Made by a program: the position numbers and the translations under genes. The notes beneath the pieces are model-generated. The model worked only from the letters and a program-made list of their open reading frames with translations, searched no databases and was not told the DNA's origin. From Hondaea fermentalgiana (lineage: Eukaryota; Sar; Bigyra; Thraustochytrida; Thraustochytriidae), in the NCBI GenBank assembly GCA_014084085.1, contig NPFB01000053.1, positions 343,876 to 407,875 of the forward strand: a stretch of 64,000 nt of DNA, written 5' to 3'. This document shows, piece by piece, positions 18,354 through 26,389 of the stretch (the stretch's first letter is position 1; each line of letters opens with the position of its first letter).

Positions 18354-18527
18354 CTTCTCTTCTCGCCCCATTTTTATGCCCAAACGAGCTCGCAACGTCC
18401 GTTTAGAGTTCTTTTCTATTCAGGTGGCACCGCGATACATCGTCTCCGCTTTGGCTCACGGGCATGTGGACGAACGAATTCGATGTTGCCTTGGACCGTT
18501 TGCAGATTCTCGGAAAAGAAACTCGAA

Positions 18528-20222
18528 TCATGGATTGCACAGCTTTTCCAAATCCGCTTCTTCGCGTTCAATCTCACGCAAACGAGCTCGTAATGCCTCA
18601 AGACGTTGCACGAGCGCTTCGCGCTTTCCATCTTTGGCACATTGACTCATGGGCGACGTAGCCGCTTCCTTTGCGCTATGGTGTTCAGGCGAGCCTACCG
18701 CTTCTCTTACGTGTTGTTTCACCGGCGAGGTTGCTATTTCGGCAACCTCGATTCCCAACGGCGATGCCGCTGATTCCATGGTCTTGCAAGGAAATGGCAC
18801 AGTGGATACATCCACCATTTCAGTGACTTGAAGAGGCGAAATTGCAGAGTCTCTCGTCTTCTGAGCGATTGGCGATGTCGCTGTCTCAGTTTCATCGCAA
18901 CGTATCGGCGAGAGTGCCACTGCAGCTGCTTGCTGTCGCGGAGGCGAAGTCGCAATGTTTGTTGTGTCCACATGAGCTGTACTACGTGCGACCTCTTCGG
19001 CTGTTTTCGGAATCGCCACGCCATTGTCTTTTTCTGTAATGTCAATCACTGTCTGCAAAATTGTATCCAAGAGCTCGTTCACGGACACCTGGTCGTCATC
19101 ATCAGATTCCATATTTCCTTCGTTTACCACCTTTTTCGTGCCTTCGGTGATGTCTTGCTCCACCCTGACAATGGGTTGTTGATCAACGTGCTCATCTTTT
19201 TTGTTGTCGTGAAGAGCTTGCGCGTTTTGTTTGTTCGTAGCTTCCTCCTCACACTCCGCCATTGGTTCGCTTGGACCTGGGTTCGCACGCGGCGGATTTT
19301 CTAAATGTTGTTCAACAGCTTGCGAAAGATGCGAAGGACTTTCAGGAGCAGAAGCGCTCACAGGATGCAGAGCATCAATGCGATTGTCTTGGGCATCAAG
19401 GGCGAGCGGCGTCAAAAGTCGTCTAGAGTTGGGCACGGTTGTTGTTGGCTTTACAGGATCGACGTGGACAAAGACATGCACATGACTTTCTGCAAGTTGG
19501 TCAGAACCTTGCACTCTGTTTTGACGACGTCGACGATGGCCCGATGAAGGTGGCAATGGGACCGGCGGCGGGGGTGGAGGGGGAGGCGAAGGGGGAGGCG
19601 ATGAAAGTCTTGCACGCCGAGACGTTCGTGGTGGAGGCGATGGCGGAGGCGTCCACTCGGAGAGGTTTTCCGCATCTACAAAGGCAAGGCCCAAAAGGTT
19701 GTCGTCCGAGGAAGCTTCAGAGTACACCAAGCTATCAGCCGCGTTGCTTCGTCGAGATGCAGTGCTTGCGCGTGACAAGAGGCTTGTGTTCAACGGGACG
19801 TCATCACTCGGACGACTGTTGCCATGTCCTTTATTCACTGCTGTTGGACTCGAACCCAAGGGCAAGCGAGGCGAACGACTTCCTGGAGATCGTGCACAAC
19901 TCTTGCAGTCTTCTTCCTCGTCCTCTGCGGGCTCCAAGAGGTGTTTGTGTCGCGCGAGAATCTCGTCAGCGCGACGGTTGAGTTCATCGACATTAAGGAA
20001 TTCATCGCCGAGGTCTTCTACGAGAAGCTCGTGCGAACCACGGTTTGCGGGGTATTCATCGACCTCCGCATACGGCTGTGCACCCTGCTTGCTCGAATCC
20101 TGCCACCAGAAGAGGCCCTTATCCTCCTTTGCGCGTGCACCACGCTCCTCGCGGCTTCGTGGAGGCTCGCGTCGAAAGCGCTCAATGAAGCTTGCAATCG
20201 TGGTGTTTCCGGACGACTCCAT
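18528..20222 (-). CDS. Disordered protein with 12-residue S-P repeats and C-terminal coiled coil; function unknown
   Basis: 564 residues from the ATG at 20222, the first in frame (the upstream extension begins with GTG). I do not recognise the family. The N-terminus has a compact conserved-looking segment, 'SFIERFRREPP' followed about 16 residues later by 'LFWW', the most likely interaction motif. The middle is low complexity, with acidic stretches, Ser-rich parts and a polyproline run 'PPPSPPPPPPPPVPLPP'. Residues about 424-524 form a strict tandem repeat [A/V]-x-S-P plus eight residues, giving about eight Ser-Pro sites at a 12-residue pitch. The protein ends in a predicted coiled coil (REALVQRLEALRARLREIE). 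The S-P array suggests heavy phosphorylation by proline-directed kinases (CDK or MAPK), which is inference. Divergent from the AlkB-like gene. Confidence 0.75.
   Translation of the reverse strand: MESSGNTTIASFIERFRREPPRSREERGARAKEDKGLFWWQDSSKQGAQPYAEVDEYPANRGSHELLVEDLGDEFLNVDELNRRADEILARHKHLLEPAEDEEEDCKSCARSPGSRSPRLPLGSSPTAVNKGHGNSRPSDDVPLNTSLLSRASTASRRSNAADSLVYSEASSDDNLLGLAFVDAENLSEWTPPPSPPPRTSRRARLSSPPPSPPPPPPPPVPLPPSSGHRRRRQNRVQGSDQLAESHVHVFVHVDPVKPTTTVPNSRRLLTPLALDAQDNRIDALHPVSASAPESPSHLSQAVEQHLENPPRANPGPSEPMAECEEEATNKQNAQALHDNKKDEHVDQQPIVRVEQDITEGTKKVVNEGNMESDDDDQVSVNELLDTILQTVIDITEKDNGVAIPKTAEEVARSTAHVDTTNIATSPPRQQAAAVALSPIRCDETETATSPIAQKTRDSAISPLQVTEMVDVSTVPFPCKTMESAASPLGIEVAEIATSPVKQHVREAVGSPEHHSAKEAATSPMSQCAKDGKREALVQRLEALRARLREIEREEADLEKLCNP
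18651..18953 (-). repeat. 36-bp coding tandem repeat encoding [A/V]xSP-x8
   Basis: Successive units begin ATSP, ALSP, ATSP, AISP, VSTV (degenerate, one codon longer), AASP, ATSP, VGSP, ATSP. Spacing is exactly 12 residues except for the single 13-residue unit. At DNA level each unit carries a GGCGA-x-GT-x-GC-like block on the plus strand. Confidence 0.9.
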
Positions 20223-20484
20223 GGCTTCGAGTGCGCAAGGAAGGCCCCACACAGGCAGCGGTCTTGCGTCCCGCCCTGACAGCGCCTCCTCTTCGCTCTC
20301 TCGGGCGCGCGCGCGCGACGAGCGCTCGCTCGCTGGGCGTCTGTCTCGCTGTTTGCTTGCGACGTTGGGCCCCTTGCATTCGTTCGTTCGTTCGTTCACT
20401 TCAAGTGACCTTGGGTTTCACCAACCAAGCCGTGGCGGGCCGCCAGAAACCAAACACCGCCAAGTTGCGTGTCCGGCGGGCAGG
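20223..20484. promoter_or_regulatory. Divergent promoter with (TTCG)n
   Basis: 262 bp between two divergent starts. It contains a GCGCGCGCG run near 20308 and four tandem TTCG units at about 20379-20395. Confidence 0.5.
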
Positions 20485-21345
20485 ATGGCCGAGGCGAGCG
20501 CGGAAGAAGGCATGGGGTCTGCCCGCGTGCGCTTCGCACGCACCGAGGATGGGACCCGTTTACGGCCGCTTTGGGTGCTGCTCCCGGGCCACCTCGACGA
20601 GCACGCCATGGACGCGCTACTCGAGAGCGTGGACACACGCGTCGCAGCTGCGCGGGAAACGCAAGCCGGTCGTCTTCTCGGAGAAAGCTTGCGCGCGGTC
20701 GGTCTCGAGATGCAAGCTATCTCACAGCCTGTTTGCAAGCTGCCGCTGCTCGTCAAGTTTGCGCATACGGCCTTTGCCGCTGCCACGAATGCGTGCAAAA
20801 TTGCGTACGCAGCGCGGCACGGCGCGGAGCAGCAAAAGAACTCGATTGTAGCAGAGCTAAGCTCTGACGTGAACGCTGCGCGAGACCTTGATCTTGATTT
20901 GGATATGTCAGGTCTCGATCGTGAACGCGAGACCCTCACCTCGCTGGGTTGGCTTTATGGCCCAAAGTCAAGCATGGTCGCTCACCATGACACGCCAACC
21001 TTTGCTGGTTCTCAGGATGAGTGGCTCGTGTCCTTCAATGCAGGTTTGACCATGATCTTTGAAGCTGACGGCGAGGAGTTGCCTCTATCACATGGCGATG
21101 TTGTAGTCATGGACACCCTCGCAGTAAAGCACGGTGTCCGTCGCATCATTCCCGATTCGGCCCCGTCACATTGCAGTCTTCAAGACGCTCGTCTGGGTCT
21201 TTTGCTCTGGTCTTCGTTTAATCCCGATGTCGAGGCGCGTGCAGCCCTCGCTGCGGATGAGATGGCCGCCGCGGAGGGCGTATCAGGTCTCTTTCCAAGC
21301 GATTCAGAAGATGACGAAGTTGACGAAGAGGGCGAGGATAACTGA
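20485..21345 (+). CDS. AlkB-like 2-oxoglutarate/Fe(II) dioxygenase
   Basis: 286 residues from the ATG at 20485; the open frame runs 262 codons further upstream but only as antisense of the divergent gene and promoter. The C-terminal half has the double-stranded beta-helix pattern of AlkB: 'LGWLYG', the iron triad as 'HHDTP' (H167-x-D169) with distal His in 'VKHGVRRI' (H216), 'VSFNAGLTMIF' in place of the usual 'vSlG..a.F', 'LSHGDVVVMD', and 'DARLGLLLW' where the Arg (R236) is positioned to bind 2-oxoglutarate. AlkB proteins oxidatively demethylate DNA, RNA or protein. The substrate cannot be inferred and the protein does not obviously match one ALKBH subtype. The N-terminal half (residues 1-150) is helical and undefined; the C-terminus is acidic (DSEDDEVDEEGED), as often in nuclear proteins. 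Confidence 0.75.
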   Translation: MAEASAEEGMGSARVRFARTEDGTRLRPLWVLLPGHLDEHAMDALLESVDTRVAAARETQAGRLLGESLRAVGLEMQAISQPVCKLPLLVKFAHTAFAAATNACKIAYAARHGAEQQKNSIVAELSSDVNAARDLDLDLDMSGLDRERETLTSLGWLYGPKSSMVAHHDTPTFAGSQDEWLVSFNAGLTMIFEADGEELPLSHGDVVVMDTLAVKHGVRRIIPDSAPSHCSLQDARLGLLLWSSFNPDVEARAALAADEMAAAEGVSGLFPSDSEDDEVDEEGEDN

Positions 21346-21730
21346 AAAGGAAAACGCAAGTGCAACACATAGGCCCAAGATCCCTTCGGGTGCGGGAGCG
21401 ATGAAAGAATTATGTATGGCAGACGACTCTATTGAGTTTCGTCCATCGTTCACCTATGTATGTATACTTACCGTCAGGTTTTTGTCGGTGACATGGACCC
21501 GTTTTTCAACCAGGCTGAATAAGCTGAGGGAAAACAGACATCTCCTGTTACGTTCCGTACCAATACAAAGCAAAATGAAGACTAATTTGGCACGATGTAT
21601 TTTTTTTCTTGCAAAAATCATCTGCTGCAAATGCGTTAGCGATAAAGACAGAATATATATGTTCATGGAAAGTAACAGAGGAGAAGAGAAGACATACTCC
21701 TCAACTGCGTGTAATTGGAAAAGACCTTTT
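21346..21730. other. Convergent intergenic region
   Basis: 385 bp of comparatively AT-rich sequence between the stops of the AlkB-like and SEC14-like genes. It includes a T run at about 21600-21608 and an ATATATAT stretch near 21653. Both 3' ends are expected here; no gene is seen. Confidence 0.55.
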
Positions 21731-23782
21731 CTAGTGGATCTCAGCGTGGGGAAAATGATCCCGATTCTTACCACCATATTCTTCAAAGAGGACGTCCTCG
21801 TCCATGTGCTCGAGCAATACATTTGTTGCCGCGTTTGGATGCAACTGAATCTTGGCCAGGACCACGGGGTCGAGGAATTGCTTGGCAAGCTTCCAAGCGC
21901 TATGCACCACCGAGGGCGTATTGATGAGAAAGACGGGACCTGCCTGCTCGGGAAAATGCACTTCGACCTCCTTGGCAAAGGCCTTGAGTAGATTGATGGA
22001 GCGAAAGGCTTGCATGAACTTGACGCCCCGCATGTCGGCAATGAAAAGCATCTTCCACTGCACATTACCCTGCGCTGCCCCTTTTCTGAATTCAAGAATG
22101 AGGCCAGCCATCTCGTACATGTAGCAGTCGAGCCAGTCCTGGACCGTCATGGTCTTGGCTAGATCCGAGCTCAAAGAGGTGATGAACTCGCCAATGCGCT
22201 CCACGAAAACAGGCATGCCCTGCTTCGACCAGCCCATGCACTTGCGAACGCGCAGACGCCGATATGTTTCGAGCTTCTCCGGCGCGGTGGCCACGAGCTC
22301 GTGGAGCTTTTTCTTCTGGCGCCAAACGAGCGTGCCAAGCAATCGTTCGCTTGCCATCGTTTTGCTATACTTGTCAGCTTGGAGAAATCGCATAATGCTA
22401 AAATCGTCGGGCACAGGGTAGGGCAAGCGACGATCCAGACCCTGAAAGGTGCCCAACTTTTGCAGAACTTCCTTTCGGAACTCCCGAAAGATGCGAACTT
22501 GATCGGGCGTCATTGCCTGATAATGTACACAGTCCTCCAAAGGAATGTCCATGCCGTCAAAGTGGTTGAGCCAGACCTCGTGCGAGATGCCGTACTCACT
22601 ACTCACGTGCATGGCGTGCCCGCCGGAGGGACATGCGTCTTGTCCCGAGCCTTCGCGTGTGTTCACGTCTGCGCCCAGATCGAGTCGAGAATTTCCGGAG
22701 ACCAAAGGTTGCGAGTCGCGCCGACTTCCGTCTTTAACCTTGCGCGACCGACTTGTTCTGTGACTCGCGTTGGAGCTCTGCGATGCATCAGTGGCCACGG
22801 CGACAGGCGTCTTGGTTGTGGTGGAGCGGTTCGACTCTGCGTTCGAGGGGTCGGCCTCCTTGACCGTCTCCTGACTTTTGGCTTGGGGCTGGGCCTGGAA
22901 TTTGGTTCTCGCAACGTACAAGAGGCCAAGCACGAGCCAGACCAAGCCCACGGAAAGCGCCAGCCTTCTTGCATCGCCAGCGAAGAATCGACGCATCGAT
23001 TCATCAGCGAAAAAGCTGGGACTCATACTGTGTTGTGAGACCACATAACCGACTGAAGCAGTGACGAAGCATCCAAGACCAACGGCGGCAAGCTGGCCCG
23101 CAAAGGCACGATCGTTTGCGGTTTGCTCTGCGAGCGCACGCTGTTGTTGCGCCAGCTCGCGGAGACTGGCGCGCAACGAGGCGACCTCGCTGAGAGCTGA
23201 TGTCTGCCGCGAGGCTTGGCTTTCCAACAGAGTTTCCAATCGGGCCATGCGGTCTTGCTGCTTCTGCTGAGTGTGCAGGAGCACCTGTTGTTGCTGCTGA
23301 AGAACGAGTTGCTGCGCGCTGTTGGATTTGCGTCGCGAACGGGGGGATGTAAGTCCGCTCGTGGGGCTCTTGCCGGGAGAAGTTAATGGTGACCTAATCT
23401 CAAGACCCTCTGCCAACGAGGCGGTTTGCACGGCTTCTGCGTCGAGATACTGCTGGGCAGACATTGAGGCCGTCGAGCTGCCCGAGACCGAGTCGTCCGA
23501 GGTGGTTGACCGGTGTTTCCCCTTTCCAATGCCTGCAATCTTTTTGAGAAATCCTGGTTTCGAGCTGCGCCGCCTCGAGCTCCCCGTCGAGGTCAAGGAG
23601 CGCATTGTCATGCTGCCGCCCACATCGAGACTCTGACTGCGATGGCTGCGGAGTCGAGCGGGGCTCTGGGCCTCGATGAGCGAGGGCGATTCGATGATTG
23701 GTTCCGACGCGAAGGGCACGCCCACGTTGCGGGACGACCCATCCTTTTGCTCCTCCTCGACCATGGCGGCCGGAATCGACAT
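21731..23782 (-). CDS. Membrane-anchored SEC14 (CRAL-TRIO) domain protein
   Basis: 683 residues from the first ATG (23782); a second in-frame ATG at 23764 has a stronger context (GCCATGG) and may be the true start. The frame upstream of 23782 begins with GTG. The order is: a disordered Ser-rich N-terminus; a Gln-rich coiled coil (about 150-225); a hydrophobic segment 'GQLAAVGLGCFVTASVGYVV' (about 226-245) and a second 'LALSVGLVWLVLGLLYVA' (about 272-290); a linker; a CRAL-TRIO-N helix region ('DDFSIMRFLQADKYS'); and the CRAL-TRIO lipid-binding domain ('GMPVFVERIG', 'FIADMRGVKF', 'FPEQAGPVFLINTPSVVHSAWKLAKQFLDP'). SEC14 domains bind phosphatidylinositol or other lipids and pass them between membranes or present them to kinases. 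Two membrane segments upstream of such a domain are unusual and would tether it to an organelle. Confidence 0.88.
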   Translation of the reverse strand: MSIPAAMVEEEQKDGSSRNVGVPFASEPIIESPSLIEAQSPARLRSHRSQSLDVGGSMTMRSLTSTGSSRRRSSKPGFLKKIAGIGKGKHRSTTSDDSVSGSSTASMSAQQYLDAEAVQTASLAEGLEIRSPLTSPGKSPTSGLTSPRSRRKSNSAQQLVLQQQQQVLLHTQQKQQDRMARLETLLESQASRQTSALSEVASLRASLRELAQQQRALAEQTANDRAFAGQLAAVGLGCFVTASVGYVVSQHSMSPSFFADESMRRFFAGDARRLALSVGLVWLVLGLLYVARTKFQAQPQAKSQETVKEADPSNAESNRSTTTKTPVAVATDASQSSNASHRTSRSRKVKDGSRRDSQPLVSGNSRLDLGADVNTREGSGQDACPSGGHAMHVSSEYGISHEVWLNHFDGMDIPLEDCVHYQAMTPDQVRIFREFRKEVLQKLGTFQGLDRRLPYPVPDDFSIMRFLQADKYSKTMASERLLGTLVWRQKKKLHELVATAPEKLETYRRLRVRKCMGWSKQGMPVFVERIGEFITSLSSDLAKTMTVQDWLDCYMYEMAGLILEFRKGAAQGNVQWKMLFIADMRGVKFMQAFRSINLLKAFAKEVEVHFPEQAGPVFLINTPSVVHSAWKLAKQFLDPVVLAKIQLHPNAATNVLLEHMDEDVLFEEYGGKNRDHFPHAEIH

Positions 23783-24077
23783 GAACAAGTCTAAAAGCCC
23801 GCTCGCTCTTTGGCTCCTCGAGCCAATCTGCGTCTGGTTTCCTGATCTCGAGTGGCACCTCGACACCTGGCGAATGGGGAGCGTGCGTAGCTCTTCCCCT
23901 GGCTGTCAATCTATCTATCTCACCGCGTTGCTCTCGGGGAGCGAGCGACTACGCTTCGCCGTGGTAGCTCCGCGCCGCGTCGCGCCTCGCCGGGTCTGAA
24001 CTACCTCGGTCTCGCTGGCCCGGCCGAGCGCGGCGGGCCCTGTATCGGGACGAAGGCGCGCCTGCCGCGAGGCCGCG

Positions 24078-24177
24078 NNNNNNNNNNNNNNNNNNNNNNN
24101 NNNNNNNNNNNNNNNNNNNNNNNNNNNNNNNNNNNNNNNNNNNNNNNNNNNNNNNNNNNNNNNNNNNNNNNNNNNNN
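24078..24177. other. Assembly gap (100 N)
   Basis: Exactly 100 N between GC-rich flanks, immediately followed by a G-rich run (GGGGAGGGGGGGGGAGGG). Confidence 0.99.
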
Positions 24178-26291
24178 GGGGAGGGGGGGGGGAGGGTGAA
24201 GGGCCCTTGCGCGTTGCGCTCGCGCTCGGCTCCGGAGTAGGCGAGAGGCCGCGAAGGACCTCGCCGGCCTCGATTTGAGTTTTGAAATCGACTGTACTGG
24301 TATACTCCGCAATGACGCGAGGCGAGGCGAGACGAGATGGACCGCTGCGCGAGGCTGCTCACCTCCCTCACCCAGGGCCTCCTCGCTGCCCTTCTGGCTG
24401 CCTCCCTGCCTTCCTGGGCGGCACGCTCCGCTGCGCCGCGCCTTCTGCACGCGCGAACGCAAGCAAGCAAGCACGCACGCAAGCAGGGCACGCTCGCCTC
24501 GGCGCCGCGCCGCTTCGATTCGCCCACAAGCGAAGGAGGAACGCAACCAACGCTACGCAATTTGCGACCAGCGCGGCTCTTCTGGCCGCCTCGAGGCGCC
24601 TGCCCGCTCCGCTCCGCTCGGCTCCGCTCGGCTCCGCTCGGCTCGGCTCGGCTCGCGCTCTGCTGTTGCTCTGCTGCCACTGCCCGTGCTCCGCCGCCCG
24701 TGCCGCGGAGAACCACGCGTCTTTTGGCCCCTCGCGTTGCGCGTCTGCTCGAGGTTCGCGCGAACAGCGCTCCGACGGAGCCTTCCCTCTTCTTTCTTTC
24801 CCTGCGACCCGTCTCCGGCCCGCCGCTGCCCTGCTGCCGCGTGCGAGGCGAGCGACGCGGCCTCTGCGCGGCGATCGAGGAATGCTCGCCCGAGGATCGA
24901 ACGCGTGCGGCGACCTTGGAAGAGAAGGTCGATCGATGGATTGGTCGGGCGATCGATGGAACGAAACTTGGTGCTCGATTGATCGATCGATTGAGCGATC
25001 GATCGATCGCACGCACGAGCTGCCAAAAGCAAGCTGTGAACACGCACTGACGAGAGACCGCCGAGCGAGCACGGCTCCTTACCCGCCTGCTAGGCCTCCT
25101 GCTAGGACTCCCGCTCGCCCAAGCAGGCAAGCAAGCAGCTGCAGCTGCAGATTGCCACACGCGACCGGGATGCAAACCTGGGCGGCAAAGCAGGAAAGCC
25201 AACGCGAACTCGCGAACGTGTCGCGACTCTTGAGCTCGAACTTTTCAGGCGGCACGGGCCCGCGGCAGTGCAGGGCAGGGCCGGGCAGTGCAACAAGCTA
25301 GTTACGGAAGAGCACGGCGGACAGAGGAGGAGGGACCAGCGCAGGGCCCCTGATTCCGTTGGACGCCCCGATTGGGGGCCCCTTCTTCCTCGCCTTTAGT
25401 TAGTTCTCCCTTCCCTCACAGTCAGGCACCTGAAAGACAGGACGCCGGGCACCAGAACTGGGCAACCCTTCTTCTTTATTGGCGCGGCAGCGAGCTGGGT
25501 CTTGTCGTAGACGAGCAAGCAAACAAGTTGCAGATGCTGGTGGTGAGGCTGGGCCCGGGAACGAGGAACTCGCGCTAGTCGCGGCGGGCGCTCGGCTCCG
25601 CTCAGCGAGTGGTCCGCGGTGGCCGCCCGTCTCCGTCCTTCCGCGCCCGGCTGCTGCGGCACGCGAGGCGGACGCAGGGACGCACGCGGCGCGCGCACTT
25701 GCGTCCCTCTTCTTGCTTGTGCACTTCTATTCTACAACAATACTTGGCCTCGCCTTTCTAGCCTGCAAGTTCTTTCTCTCTCTCTCTCTTTCGTCTCTCT
25801 CTCTTCTTTCCCTCTTTCCCCCTCTTTCCGTGCCTGGCTGCGCAAAAGCTGCGGCTACAGAACGACTCGCTCGGGCTCTGCCGCGCAGGCGCTGGCTTGA
25901 GACACCGTCCGCCTGAGCTGCCTCGGCCGCGACGCAGCTAGCCAGCCAGCCAGCCAGCCAGCTAGCTTGCTATCGCTCGCGGCGTCTGACTGCCTCCCGC
26001 CTGCCGTGCCTGGGCTCAAGTCGCGGGGACGACCGCGTCGTACCCGCGCCCCACCCGATCGGCGCGCTGCGCTCTTCGGAAAAGGGTCACACCGCCGACG
26101 ACCTGCTCTGTCAAGCCAGCCAAGGTTGGTTCTACGTTCGAGGTCTGCATGCAGGGCAGCATGCAGTGCTTGCACAGCCGCGCCAGCATGGGCTTCCTTT
26201 CTGGCGCACGCGTGCCATAATCAATGTCACACGTCGCTGGTCATCATTGGGTTGGACACAGCGGCGCTGTGACATCCACCCACCGACCTCA

Positions 26292-26313
26292 CCTGCCGCT
26301 CATGAGCGGCAGG
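26292..26313. repeat. 22-bp perfect palindrome
   Basis: The centre is GCTCATGAGC with perfectly matching CCTGCC/GGCAGG arms and no loop. It lies 77 bases beyond the stop of the C2CD5-like gene, so it falls in its 3' UTR or just past it. It could form a hairpin in RNA or be a dimeric protein site; no function is shown. Confidence 0.7.
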
Positions 26314-26389
26314 CAGGCAGGCTGACGCTGCCATCAACGAACAGAATCATACACAGGCCGAACAAAGACGATGGTTGGTGGGTACTCTA

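Larger units (their letters stand above)
23783..26389. other. Long gene-free GC-rich region with simple repeats and a gap
   Basis: About 2.6 kb upstream of the SEC14-like gene and downstream of the C2CD5-like gene. Contents: the gap at 24078-24177 ending in a G run; pentanucleotide CGCTC/GGCTC units at about 24605-24660; GATC/ATCG tandem units at about 24935-25010; GCAAGCAAGC stretches near 24460 and 25120; a (CT)n tract at about 25773-25810; (GCCA)n at 25941-25960; and a perfect palindrome at 26292-26313. ORFs up to 417 codons occur on both strands but are Arg/Ala/Ser-rich, cross the gap or overlap each other, and show no domain. I see no supported gene. Confidence 0.6.

Noticed and set aside
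23949..25202. 417-codon minus-strand ORF
   Set aside because: Arg/Ala/Ser-rich, crosses the assembly gap, overlaps several equally long ORFs in other frames and has no domain.
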